This document shows positions 27,672-35,791 of a stretch of DNA of 64,000 nucleotides, piece after piece. Each line of letters starts with the position of its first letter. Within the stretch, counting starts at the first letter, position 1. The notes under the pieces are model-generated. The model was given only the letters and a program-made list of their open reading frames with translations, was not told where the DNA came from and did not search any database. The position numbers and the translations under genes were made by a program. The stretch lies in assembly GCA_020849765.1 (NCBI GenBank), contig JADLAY010000034.1, positions 310,001 to 374,000 of the forward strand, read 5' to 3'. This stretch comes from Anaerolineae bacterium (GTDB lineage Bacteria; Chloroflexota; Anaerolineae; Aggregatilineales; Phototrophicaceae).

Positions 27672-28054
27672 CTGCTGATGCGGCGTGTTGCGCGCAGGGT
27701 ATTCTGCATTTTGTTGAGTGGGACAGGTTTGGGCAGCCAGATGCAGTCCAGCTCCCGCAGCAGTTCGAGCTTCGGCGGCTGAAAGGCCGTGGTGAAGGCG
27801 ATTGCGCCGCTGTAATCGAGTTCACGCGCCCGCCGTGCCACACCAATGCCATCGGTCGAGCCCGGCACGCGAATATCCAGCAGCAGCAGATCGAGGGCAT
27901 TTGTGTACGCCTCGATGTGCGCAATAGCCGCATCCGCATCAAAGAATTGTGTCAAAGAACATGCGGGTTCGAGCAGCAAAATCGTCGTCTTGACGATCTC
28001 ACTTACGCCGATTTCGTCCTCAAGATGCAGGACCGCAAGCGTATAGTCGTCCAT
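27668..28054 (-). CDS. Single-domain response regulator
   Basis: A 128-residue CheY-like receiver: acidic pair in LHLEDE, phospho-acceptor Asp in LLLLDIRVPGSTDG, Thr in AFTTAF and Lys in WLPKPVP. It has no output domain. The frame is open to 28201, but ATG 28054 has GGAGGGG about 8 nt upstream and begins just before the fold. It is convergent with the FHA gene, and the two TAG stops overlap as CTAG. No histidine kinase is adjacent; partners could be one of the kinases in this window. Confidence 0.85.
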   Translation of the reverse strand: MDDYTLAVLHLEDEIGVSEIVKTTILLLEPACSLTQFFDADAAIAHIEAYTNALDLLLLDIRVPGSTDGIGVARRARELDYSGAIAFTTAFQPPKLELLRELDCIWLPKPVPLNKMQNTLRATRRISS

Positions 28055-28359
28055 ACTTTTACCCCTCCGCGCTCGGCATGGAGACGCGTACGTCCCCGCG
28101 TGCCACAGGCAGCCCCCAAGCGGTGGAATTACGGTCTTGCCCGCGCTTTTCCATGACGTCCGCGTTACCGCGTTAGGGCAAAACACTCCCACCATACACA
28201 ATCATAGCACACATGTATTACTTCAACGTTATCACAAACGACTATTGCGAATAAAATAGGTTCCCTTAACGTCGGGCCTGCAAGTCACGATAGGACGCAT
28301 TGATCGCTCTTGCTATAATGACTGACCTGTAACCCCTATCGTATGCAGAACCAATTCTT
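28055..28359. other. Divergent intergenic region between receiver gene and recF
   Basis: A 305-bp AT-richer gap. It holds the extended -10 promoter of recF at its right end and a TATGAT on the minus strand (28206-28201) that could serve the receiver gene, although without a clear -35. No RNA fold or ORF is convincing here. Confidence 0.5.
28291..28319 (+). promoter_or_regulatory. Extended -10 promoter of recF
   Basis: TGC plus TATAAT (28311-28319) forms a perfect extended -10; a poor -35 TAGGAC (28291-28296) is 17 bp upstream. The expected start is about 34 nt before the recF ATG. Confidence 0.65.
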
Positions 28360-29580
28360 ATGCACGTTGAGCACCTCTCGCTCACCAACTTTCGCAATTA
28401 CGCCCGACTGGAATTGAGCCTGCCGTCCCAACAGCCGATCGTGTTGTACGGCGCCAATGCTCAGGGTAAAACGAGCCTTCTCGAAGCCATCTATTATCTG
28501 GCGGGCGCGCGTTCACCCTACACCGTCAGCGATCGCCAGTTGATCCACTGGCGGGTGGAAAACGACCCGATGCCGTACGCGCGCATCAGCGCGGAAATCC
28601 ACTCGCGCAAGAACAACCTGTCGCGGTTGGAGATCACGCTGATGCTCGAGCCGGGCCCGGAAGGTAACCGCCTGCGCAAAGTCATCCGCCTGAATGGGGT
28701 CGACAAGCGCGTGATGGACATCGTCGGCCTGCTGAACGTCGTGCTGTTCCTGCCACAGGATCTCGCGCTCGTCGAGGGCACACCTTCCGACCGGCGACGC
28801 TTCATGGATTACACGCTGGGTCAAGTTGACGGCGCTTATCTGCAAGCGCTCGAAACCTACGAGCGGATGCTGCCGCAGCGTAACGCGCTCCTGCGCCGGA
28901 TCGCGGACAGGCAAGCGTCGCCCGGCGAACTCGCCTATTGGGACGAGCAGCTGGTCGAGGCGGGCAGCATTATCATCGCCGGGCGCCAGCGCTTTCTGCG
29001 CGAACTCGAATTGAGCGCACAGCGCGCCCACCTCGACCTGACCGGACGCCAGGAGCAGTTGACTCTGCGCTATCAGCCCAGCTTCGCGCCTACAGTCCAT
29101 GGCGATGGTCAGATGTCGTTCGAAACGCTGGGCCTGGATTTGCACCGCGAGCTGGCGCCAGATCAGATTGCGCCGCAGTTTGCCGACCGCCTGCAGGCCG
29201 AACTGCGCGATTCGATCGAGCGCGGCGTCACCCTCAGTGGGCCGCACCGCGACGAGCTGCGCCTGATGATCAATGACCGCGACTGCGGCTTATACGGCAG
29301 CCGGGGCCAGGCACGGACGACGGTGATGGCGATCAAGATGGCGGAGGTCGAGTGGATTCGTGATCACATCGGCGAACAACCGATCCTGCTGCTGGACGAA
29401 GTCGTCGCCGAACTCGATGCGCAGCGGCGGGCTTATCTGCTCGATCGAATTGAGGGTGCGACGCAGACACTGGTCACGACGACTGAGCTGGAGATCTTCA
29501 CGGACGATTTCCTGTCACAGGCTGCCATCTGGCGCGTCCACGAGGGGCAAATTGACACGGCTTATGCGAACAAGACTTGA
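28360..29580 (+). CDS. recF: DNA replication and repair protein RecF
   Basis: SMC-like ATPase that, with RecO and RecR, loads RecA at gaps. The 406-residue protein starts MHVEHLSLTNFRNYARLEL and has Walker A GANAQGKTSLLEAI, FLPQDLALVEGTPSDRRRFM, the ABC-like signature TLSGPHRDEL, GSRGQARTTVMAIKMAE and Walker B ILLLDEVVAELD. It stands alone rather than in a dnaA-dnaN-recF-gyrB cluster. Its stop directly abuts the stop of the convergent membrane protein gene. Confidence 0.96.
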   Translation: MHVEHLSLTNFRNYARLELSLPSQQPIVLYGANAQGKTSLLEAIYYLAGARSPYTVSDRQLIHWRVENDPMPYARISAEIHSRKNNLSRLEITLMLEPGPEGNRLRKVIRLNGVDKRVMDIVGLLNVVLFLPQDLALVEGTPSDRRRFMDYTLGQVDGAYLQALETYERMLPQRNALLRRIADRQASPGELAYWDEQLVEAGSIIIAGRQRFLRELELSAQRAHLDLTGRQEQLTLRYQPSFAPTVHGDGQMSFETLGLDLHRELAPDQIAPQFADRLQAELRDSIERGVTLSGPHRDELRLMINDRDCGLYGSRGQARTTVMAIKMAEVEWIRDHIGEQPILLLDEVVAELDAQRRAYLLDRIEGATQTLVTTTELEIFTDDFLSQAAIWRVHEGQIDTAYANKT

Positions 29581-30192
29581 TCAATAGGTCGCGAAGGCGA
29601 AGAGCAAGGCCGTCATGCTCCCGCCGACCAGCGCTCCGGCGATGACCTGCGCCAGCGTGTGTCTGCGCAGCTTGATGCGCGCCGCGCCTACCACCACAAT
29701 CAGCGGCGTGAACAACAGCCCGATGCTCAAGCCGAACAGCGCGCCAATTGCCATGACGGCGCTCGTGATGCCCATGGCATGCATACTGATCTGCCAGACG
29801 GTCGTGATTATGAGCATGATGGCGATTTGCAGCAGCGAGAACAGAGCAAACAGCGACACCAGCGGCGGCGCGTGGACCGTCAACAGCAGGGCGACGGCCA
29901 GCGACGCGCACACGATCGAGACGGTGAATGGCAAGATGCGCTGACGACGGACGCGCACGTGGATATCGGTGATGCGCCCACGTTTGACCATGTAGGCGAT
30001 GAAGAGAACAGGCAGAATACAGATGAAAAAGCTGTAGATAGAGGCCCACAGCAGCGCCTGCTCGGAATTCGATGCCACACGCCCGGCAATCGGAAAGGAC
30101 AGTGCCGCCCACACAACCGGCGGGCTGAGCACATCCGACACGATTCGGGCCCATGAAAATTCATATCGGTTCAAGCTGGATCGTACAGTCAA
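29581..30192 (-). CDS. PAP2-like integral membrane protein (degenerate active site)
   Basis: A 203-residue polytopic membrane protein with about six helices (for example FFICILPVLFIAYMV and FALFSLLQIAIMLIITTVW). Three elements recall type 2 phosphatidic acid phosphatases: KRGRITDIHVRVRRQRILPF for the first motif, SMHAMG for PSGH, and ARIKLRRHTLAQVIAGALVG for the SRxxxxxHxxxD motif. The Pro-Ser-Gly and the final Asp are missing, so lipid phosphatase activity is doubtful, and a non-catalytic role is possible. It ends exactly where recF ends on the other strand. Confidence 0.65.
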   Translation of the reverse strand: MTVRSSLNRYEFSWARIVSDVLSPPVVWAALSFPIAGRVASNSEQALLWASIYSFFICILPVLFIAYMVKRGRITDIHVRVRRQRILPFTVSIVCASLAVALLLTVHAPPLVSLFALFSLLQIAIMLIITTVWQISMHAMGITSAVMAIGALFGLSIGLLFTPLIVVVGAARIKLRRHTLAQVIAGALVGGSMTALLFAFATY

Positions 30193-30313
30193 TTTGCGCT
30201 CTCGTTCCCGCAGTCACCAAACGCAGTGTACCATAACGACACATGAGCGAAAGATAAAACCTAATTCGCCGACATCTCTTATTCTGTTCTTCATATATGT
30301 CGATGGTTTTATC

Positions 30314-30343
30314 TTGTCATAAAGACCGAAATTGTGTTAGACT
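30314..30343 (+). promoter_or_regulatory. Promoter of the CNNM leader
   Basis: TTGTCA (30314-30319, five of six) and TAGACT (30338-30343, four of six) with an 18-bp spacer; the predicted start near 30350 precedes the leader hairpin. Confidence 0.55.
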
Positions 30344-30378
30344 TGCTCGTGAAAGAAAATTCACGTAGTAACGTAACC

Positions 30379-30459
30379 GTGGCCGACGAAAGTACAGATC
30401 AACCACCCCCTTCTAGTCTGAAATTCGCTGTGAATGAAATACCGGGACGCAGCTGGTAG
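30379..30459 (+). CDS. Possible 26-residue leader peptide with a PPP motif
   Basis: A GTG-started frame of 26 codons contains three successive prolines (DQPPPSSLK), which are known to slow ribosomes without EF-P, and ends with TAG in the loop of the terminator hairpin. There is no ribosome binding site, so this is weakly supported. Confidence 0.25.
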   Translation: MADESTDQPPPSSLKFAVNEIPGRSW

Positions 30460-30484
30460 TTTGCTGTGCCCGGTATTTGTTTTG
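30437..30484 (+). terminator. Long terminator hairpin inside the CNNM leader
   Basis: AAATACCGGG (30437-30446) pairs with CCCGGTATTT (30469-30478); after one bulged A the stem continues for six more pairs (CGCAGC with GCTGTG). A TTTGTTTT tract follows. It lies 35 nt upstream of the CNNM start codon. Confidence 0.8.
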
Positions 30485-30518
30485 TGTGGTGGATCTGCTG
30501 GAGTAAGGAAAGGAACAT

Positions 30519-31856
30519 TTGGACGAGTATAGCATAATCGCCCTGGTCGGATTGCTGGCAGTTCACGCCTTCATCGCCCTGGCAGAGACCGCCATCAGCC
30601 GCAGCCGACAATCCACCCTACGCGATCGTGCCGAGGACGGTGATGTCCGAGCGAAGCGTGTGTTGAGCTTGCTGAGCCTTCCAGAGCGGCTAACCATCAC
30701 CACCGATTTACTCCTCACACTCATCAAAATCGCCTTTGCCGTCATCGCTTTCGATGCGTTGATGGCATTGACAGCCGAGGCATCGATTGACAGGCCGCTG
30801 CGCGTCGCGCTCTATTTCGTCCTGGCCGTCCCGATTGTCTATCTGCTGGGGTCGCGCATCCCGATTGCCGTCGGTCGCGCCTTCGCGGATGCCATCGCCC
30901 CCTATGTCGCCTTACCCATGCAGGTGATCGTCACCATGCTCACGCCGCTGTCGCTGGCGGTGGGCAATCTCGAAGCCTTCATCCTGCGCCAGCACCACGA
31001 AACCACGCAGACAAAAACGGCCATCGAAGCGGAGATCATCGATCTGGTCGAGTCGAGCGAGCGTGAGAGCGCCATCGAGAAGACCGAACGCGAGATGATT
31101 CGTTCGGTGCTCGAATTCGACGAAACCATGGTGCGCGAGATCATGGTGCCGCGCCCGGACATCACTGCCGTCGAAGTCGACGACACGTTGCAGCAAGCGC
31201 TCGGCCTGATCATCGAGAGCGGGCACTCACGCATTCCCGTCTACGAAGAGGAGATCGACCAGATCAAGGGCGTCCTCTACGCCAAAGATCTGCTCGCAGT
31301 CTGGTACGGCGCCAAACAAGACGAGACGACGCTGCGCGACGTCATGCGCCCGGCCTACTTCGTGCCGGAGACCAAGAGCGCCGAAGACATGTTCAAAGAG
31401 TTCAAGCAGAGCAACGTTCATCTGGCCGTCGTGGTCGATGAATACGGCAGCACCGCCGGGGTAATCACGATTGAGGACATTGTGGAAGAGATCGTCGGTG
31501 ACATCCGCGACGAATTCGACGCCACCGAGACGATTGAGTTCACCCAGATTGGCGAGAACGAATATCGTGTCGACGCCGCCATCAACCTGTACGACTTCAA
31601 CCAGTGGCTCGACGCCGACCTACCGGACGAGGAACACGACACCCTGGGCGGATTCCTGTACACTCAGTTTGGCCGCGTGCCGGAGATCGGCGAGCGCCTG
31701 GAGACCAACGGGCTGCTGCTGCGCATTGTCTCGGTCGAAGGCGTGCGCATCCGCACGGTTCACGTGACGAGGCTTGCGCCCGCGGAAACCGAAACCAGCG
31801 AGGACAGCGAGGCGGCGCTTTCGACAAACTTACAGACGCGCCAGAGCGAGACCTAG
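30519..31856 (+). CDS. CNNM/CorC-family membrane protein (DUF21-CBS-CorC)
   Basis: A 445-residue 'hemolysin family' protein related to CNNM Mg2+ transporters and to the CorB/CorC/TlyC group. A DUF21 domain with helices covers about 1-190 (LAETAISRSRQSTL is the characteristic helix). Two CBS repeats lie at about 205-330 (VREIMVPRPDITAVEV, LIIESGHSRIPVYEE, VHLAVVVDEYGSTAGVITI). A C-terminal CorC_HlyC domain follows (HDTLGGFLYTQFGRVPEIGE). A TTG start is used, with AAGGAAAGG just upstream. The leader ends in a terminator, so expression may be conditional, for example on a metal ion (inference). Confidence 0.9.
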   Translation: MDEYSIIALVGLLAVHAFIALAETAISRSRQSTLRDRAEDGDVRAKRVLSLLSLPERLTITTDLLLTLIKIAFAVIAFDALMALTAEASIDRPLRVALYFVLAVPIVYLLGSRIPIAVGRAFADAIAPYVALPMQVIVTMLTPLSLAVGNLEAFILRQHHETTQTKTAIEAEIIDLVESSERESAIEKTEREMIRSVLEFDETMVREIMVPRPDITAVEVDDTLQQALGLIIESGHSRIPVYEEEIDQIKGVLYAKDLLAVWYGAKQDETTLRDVMRPAYFVPETKSAEDMFKEFKQSNVHLAVVVDEYGSTAGVITIEDIVEEIVGDIRDEFDATETIEFTQIGENEYRVDAAINLYDFNQWLDADLPDEEHDTLGGFLYTQFGRVPEIGERLETNGLLLRIVSVEGVRIRTVHVTRLAPAETETSEDSEAALSTNLQTRQSET

Positions 31857-31889
31857 CGCCGCCGCTTTCCGTTATTGCCCGTCACGCAC

Positions 31890-32828
31890 TCAGGCGCGCT
31901 GCGCCATGAAGGCGAGCGCTTCCGCGCGAGTTGGCAGCGCCGGGATGGCCCCCTTCTTGGTGGTCGTAATCGCACCGACGGCATTGGCGAAACGGAGCAT
32001 CTCCGGCAGCATTTCGGCATTCTCCGCGCCATGTTCAAGCACACCGGCCAGCAAAGCCGCCACGAAACCATCGCCCGCGCCGGTCGTATCGACCGCGGTC
32101 ACAGCGAAGCCGGGCGCCTCGGCCTGGGCGCTCCGTGTGTAGGCGCGTGACCCGGCGGCACCGCGCGTGACGACGATCAATTTCATGCCATCGCGCCACA
32201 ACGGTGAGACATCGTGCCCGCCGGTCATGAATTCCAGCTCTTCCTCGCTTACTTTGAGCACGGTCGCATAATCCAGCCCACTGATCATGCCTGCGCGCGC
32301 CGTCTCGGCATCCGGCCACAGATTGAGACGCAGATTCGGGTCGTAGGAGATGATCAAGCCGTGGTCGCGCGCATAGTCGAGCGTCGCCAACAAGGCTGAA
32401 CGGCTGGGCTCATCGATCATCGTGATCGAGCCGTAGTGGAAGATGCGCTTGTCGTCGAGCACGTCGTATACAACCTCTTCCGGGCGCAGCAGCATGTCCG
32501 CGCTGGGGTTGCGGTAAAACGAGAAGCTGCGCTCGCCATCCGCTGCCAGGCTGACAAATGCCAGCATCGTACGCGCCTCACGCGAGAAGAGCAAGCCGCG
32601 CACGTCGATGCCTTCATGCGCAAGCACACCGGACAGATGATGCCCAAACGGATCATCACCGACCTGTCCCAGGAAAGCGGCGGGCATCCCCAGCCTGGCC
32701 GCGGCCACACATACGTTGGCAGGTGCACCGCCAGGCGCTTTGACGAAACCGGAAGCTTCACCTACCGTCACGCCGCTTTCCAGCGCAACAAAATCAATCA
32801 ATACTTCGCCCATACAGACAATGCTCAT
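31890..32828 (-). CDS. PfkB-family carbohydrate kinase (fructokinase-like)
   Basis: A 312-residue ribokinase-fold sugar kinase. It opens SIVCMGEVLIDFVALESG, contains the sugar-binding GGAPANVCVAAARLG, the GQVGDDPFGHHLSG motif and the ATP/catalytic signature DTTGAGDGFVAALLAG with the base Asp. The N-terminal pattern is most like fructokinase, phosphorylating fructose to fructose-6-phosphate, but the sugar is unproven. ATG 32828 has AAGGGA 7 nt upstream; the frame is open to 32858. A fructose-1,6-bisphosphatase gene 3.8 kb away fits hexose phosphate metabolism. Confidence 0.88.
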   Translation of the reverse strand: MSIVCMGEVLIDFVALESGVTVGEASGFVKAPGGAPANVCVAAARLGMPAAFLGQVGDDPFGHHLSGVLAHEGIDVRGLLFSREARTMLAFVSLAADGERSFSFYRNPSADMLLRPEEVVYDVLDDKRIFHYGSITMIDEPSRSALLATLDYARDHGLIISYDPNLRLNLWPDAETARAGMISGLDYATVLKVSEEELEFMTGGHDVSPLWRDGMKLIVVTRGAAGSRAYTRSAQAEAPGFAVTAVDTTGAGDGFVAALLAGVLEHGAENAEMLPEMLRFANAVGAITTTKKGAIPALPTRAEALAFMAQRA

Positions 32829-32920
32829 AACAGCATCCCTTGTTTTAGCAATCGGCAATATGTCGCATAATTTAACCGCGTCGCGGCCCGCAGCGCTACG
32901 CCCACAAGCTAGACCAAGTG

Positions 32921-32929
32921 TGCTATACT
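32921..32929 (+). promoter_or_regulatory. Extended -10 promoter of the HerA-like gene
   Basis: TGC followed by TATACT forms an extended -10 about 40 nt before the ATG. No clear -35 is present, as is common for extended -10 promoters. Confidence 0.5.
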
Positions 32930-32968
32930 GCGTGTGAGTATCGTTTAGCCGGTTGGAGAGATGCCGCC

Positions 32969-35662
32969 ATGCCCTTTATTGAAGCGCCCACCAGCTTTTA
33001 TCTCGGTCGCCGCTACGATCCGGAAAACCATCGCCTGACGGACGACATCTGTTACTACGACTCGCGAGACCTGACGACGCACGCCGTAGTCGTCGGCATG
33101 ACAGGCAGTGGCAAAACAGGCCTGTGCATCAACCTGCTGGAAGAAGCCGTTCTCGATAACATCCCCTCGATCATCATCGACCCCAAAGGCGACATCACCA
33201 ATCTGCTGCTGACCTTCCCCGACTTCCGCGAAGAGGATTTCGAACCGTGGGTCAACGTGGACGAAGCGCGCCGGGCCAAGATGAGCATCGAGGATTACGC
33301 CGCCGACACCGCGCATCGCTGGAAAGAAGGCCTGGCGAGCTGGCACGTCGTGCCGGATCGCGTGCGCTGGCTCAAGTATGCGGCGCGCTACAGCATTTAT
33401 ACGCCGGGGTCGGACGCGGGCCTGCCCGTGAGCATTCTGGCTTCCCTGCGCGCGCCGCGCGAGGGTTGGCACGCTGGTAACGAGGAGATGCTGCGCGAGA
33501 AGATCAACGGCATCACAACGGCGCTGCTCGCTTTGATCGGGCGCAACGCCCAGCCCGTGCAAGATCGCGAGCACGTGCTGATCGCCAACATCTTCGAGTA
33601 CTCCTGGCGCAACGGGACCGACCTCACGCTCGAGGACATCATCCTCCAGGTGCAGAAACCGCCGTTCAACAAGCTCGGCGTCTTCCCGCTCGACGAATAC
33701 ATCGCCGAAAAAGCGCGCCTCAAGCTGGCCATGGAACTCAACAGCATCGTCGCCGCGCCATCATTCCAATCGTGGATGAACGGCGACCCGATGGACATCC
33801 AGAACCTGCTCTACCAGCCGAATGGTAACCCGCGTGTGTCGGTCTTCTACATCGCCCATCTCAACGAGGCCGAACGACAGTTCGTCATCACGCTGCTGTT
33901 GGAAAACATGCTCGGCTGGATGCGATCGCTCAGCGGGACGACCAGCCTGCGCTGCTTGCTCTACATCGACGAGATGTTCGGTTACTTCCCGCCCTACCCG
34001 CGCAATCCTCCGACCAAGGAGCCGATCCTGCGCTTGCTCAAACAGGCGCGCGCCTTCGGCATCGGCCTGATCCTGGCGACCCAAAACCCGGCAGATCTGG
34101 ACTACAAGGGCCTGAGCAACGCCGGGACGTGGTTCATCGGGCGGCTGCAATCGGATCAGGACAAGGAGCGTGTCGCCGCCGGGCTGCAATCGCTCGTATC
34201 GGTCAATAACGAGTTCGAATTGCGCGATGTGCGCGCGATGATCTCGGATATCGAGCCGCGCGTTTTTCTCATGCACAACATCCACGATCAAGATGGGCCG
34301 GTGTTCGTGCATACGCGCTGGGCCATGAGCTATCTGCGCGGTCCACTCACGCGCCAGCAAGTGCAGGTGCTGATGGCCGACCAGAAGGCGCAGCTGATGT
34401 CGGCAACTGGCGGTGCCTATGCACCTAATGCGACGCAAAGCCAGCAGCTTTACAACCCGAAAATGCCGCGCAATTCGGCAATGACGCCGCCAACGTCGCT
34501 GCCGGAGATGCCGATGACGCTGCCCGAATTGCCGGAATTCCCCACCCAGTCCGCGCCTGCCTTCCCGCAGGCCGCCATTGACGTCGGGGTCGCCGGCGGC
34601 GGAGTCGGTGTATCTACCAACGCCACCGTCCAGAGCCAGAATGCCCCGACCGGCTACTCTGTGAACCCGCCGCCGCTCTCAAGCACGATCTCGCAGTATT
34701 ACCTGCCCGCCGAGATCAACAGCCAGCAGGCGATCGCCACCTGGGAGCAGCGCACAAACTTCGCGGCGCAGACCTTCGCCGGCGCTCAGTTGGCTTACAA
34801 GCCGGTGCTTCTGGCTCAGGCATCGGTGCGCTACCAGGACGCCAAGCGCCGCATCTACACGACGCGCATCTATGGCTATCAGGTTCCCGGTCTGGAACGC
34901 GCGGGCATCGTCCACTGGGAGCAGAACCAGACGCCGCCGTTGGATACGCGCCGCCTGTCCGGCGTGCCGCTTGAACAGGCGCTCTTTGGCGACCTGCCGT
35001 CGGGGCTGACCGATCAAAAACGGATGTCTTCGCTCCAGCGTGAGCTGATCGACGTGCTTTACTCGACAACGGCGCTCAAGATCCCGTTCAATTCGACGCT
35101 TGATATCTATGGCGATCCGGATGCCGACTTCAGCACTTTTCGTTCAGCCCTCGTCCAGGCCGCGCGCGAACAGCGCGACGCCGAGGTTGACAAGGTGACG
35201 GCGAAGTACGCTGCCGCGCTGGAAAAGCTGGACGACAAGATCAAGCAGAAGGCGCGCCGTCTCGACTCCGAGCGCCAGGAGCTGAAAGACCGCAAGCGCG
35301 AGGAACTGTTCACGACCGGCGAGGCGATCCTGAGTTTGCTCAACCGGCGCACGGCTTACACGATGTCGCGCGTCAGCCGAACGCGCATCTACGCGAATCA
35401 GAGCAAGATGGACATCCGCGAGTTCGAAGCCGAGATCGGCGACCTGGAACAACAGGCGTCCGATCTTCAGGCGGAGTTCCAGGAAGTGGTGCGCGGCGTG
35501 AACGAGAAATGGGCCCAAATCGGCACCCAGGTCGAAGAGTACACCATCACACCGTACAAGAAAGATATCTCCATCGACCTGTTCGGCATTGGTTGGATTC
35601 CCTTCTGGTATGCCAACGTCAACGGACAATTGCTACTCTTGCCAGCGCTGGCCACGCACTAG
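32969..35662 (+). CDS. HerA/VirB4-like P-loop ATPase with coiled-coil C-terminus
   Basis: An 897-residue ATPase of the HerA/FtsK superfamily. Walker A is GMTGSGKTGLCI (about 44-55), followed by SIIIDPKGDITNLLL. Walker B is LLYIDEMFGYFPP (about 330), then LILATQNPADLDYKGLSNAG and the arginine-finger-like IGRLQSDQDKERVAAGL. A Pro/Met/Thr-rich linker spans about 490-560. The C-terminal part has a beta segment (RRIYTTRIYGYQVPGLE) and an acidic/basic coiled coil (EKLDDKIKQKARRLDSERQE). ATG 32969 has GGAGAG 8 nt upstream. No NurA nuclease or conjugation genes are near, so DNA translocation is only inferred. Confidence 0.85.
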   Translation: MPFIEAPTSFYLGRRYDPENHRLTDDICYYDSRDLTTHAVVVGMTGSGKTGLCINLLEEAVLDNIPSIIIDPKGDITNLLLTFPDFREEDFEPWVNVDEARRAKMSIEDYAADTAHRWKEGLASWHVVPDRVRWLKYAARYSIYTPGSDAGLPVSILASLRAPREGWHAGNEEMLREKINGITTALLALIGRNAQPVQDREHVLIANIFEYSWRNGTDLTLEDIILQVQKPPFNKLGVFPLDEYIAEKARLKLAMELNSIVAAPSFQSWMNGDPMDIQNLLYQPNGNPRVSVFYIAHLNEAERQFVITLLLENMLGWMRSLSGTTSLRCLLYIDEMFGYFPPYPRNPPTKEPILRLLKQARAFGIGLILATQNPADLDYKGLSNAGTWFIGRLQSDQDKERVAAGLQSLVSVNNEFELRDVRAMISDIEPRVFLMHNIHDQDGPVFVHTRWAMSYLRGPLTRQQVQVLMADQKAQLMSATGGAYAPNATQSQQLYNPKMPRNSAMTPPTSLPEMPMTLPELPEFPTQSAPAFPQAAIDVGVAGGGVGVSTNATVQSQNAPTGYSVNPPPLSSTISQYYLPAEINSQQAIATWEQRTNFAAQTFAGAQLAYKPVLLAQASVRYQDAKRRIYTTRIYGYQVPGLERAGIVHWEQNQTPPLDTRRLSGVPLEQALFGDLPSGLTDQKRMSSLQRELIDVLYSTTALKIPFNSTLDIYGDPDADFSTFRSALVQAAREQRDAEVDKVTAKYAAALEKLDDKIKQKARRLDSERQELKDRKREELFTTGEAILSLLNRRTAYTMSRVSRTRIYANQSKMDIREFEAEIGDLEQQASDLQAEFQEVVRGVNEKWAQIGTQVEEYTITPYKKDISIDLFGIGWIPFWYANVNGQLLLLPALATH

Positions 35663-35680
35663 GCAAACTCCGTAAATCGA

Positions 35681-35710
35681 ACAGGCGCGAGACTTTCGCG
35701 CCTGTTTTTT
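35681..35710 (+). terminator. Intrinsic terminator of the HerA-like gene
   Basis: Ten-bp arms ACAGGCGCGA (35681-35690) and TCGCGCCTGT (35696-35705, with one A-T end pair) around a 5-nt loop, followed by T residues to 35710. Confidence 0.9.
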
Positions 35711-35791
35711 GTGCCGCAAGGAATTGTTTAGGCTTCCCGGTTTATTCTTGATCATAGAGATGTTTGTTTGACAAATAACGCGGAGAACGAC

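Larger units (their letters stand above)
30193..30518. other. Non-coding leader region upstream of the CNNM gene
   Basis: A 326-bp gap containing a promoter (30314-30343), a 5' hairpin (CGTGAA 30348-30353 with TTCACG 30360-30365), a possible 26-codon ORF and a long terminator hairpin ending 35 nt before the CNNM start. ATTCAC (30359-30364) could alternatively pair with GTGAAT (30430-30435), just before the terminator. The left half, 30193-30300, shows nothing. Confidence 0.6.

Noticed and set aside
30379..30459. The 26-codon frame as a confident coding gene
   Set aside because: It has a GTG start without a ribosome binding site and overlaps the terminator stem, so it is only kept as a possible leader peptide.
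32969..35662. HerA-like gene as part of a defence system
   Set aside because: HerA-type ATPases occur in antiphage systems, but there is no SIR2, NurA, nuclease or methylase partner nearby; the neighbours are metabolic.
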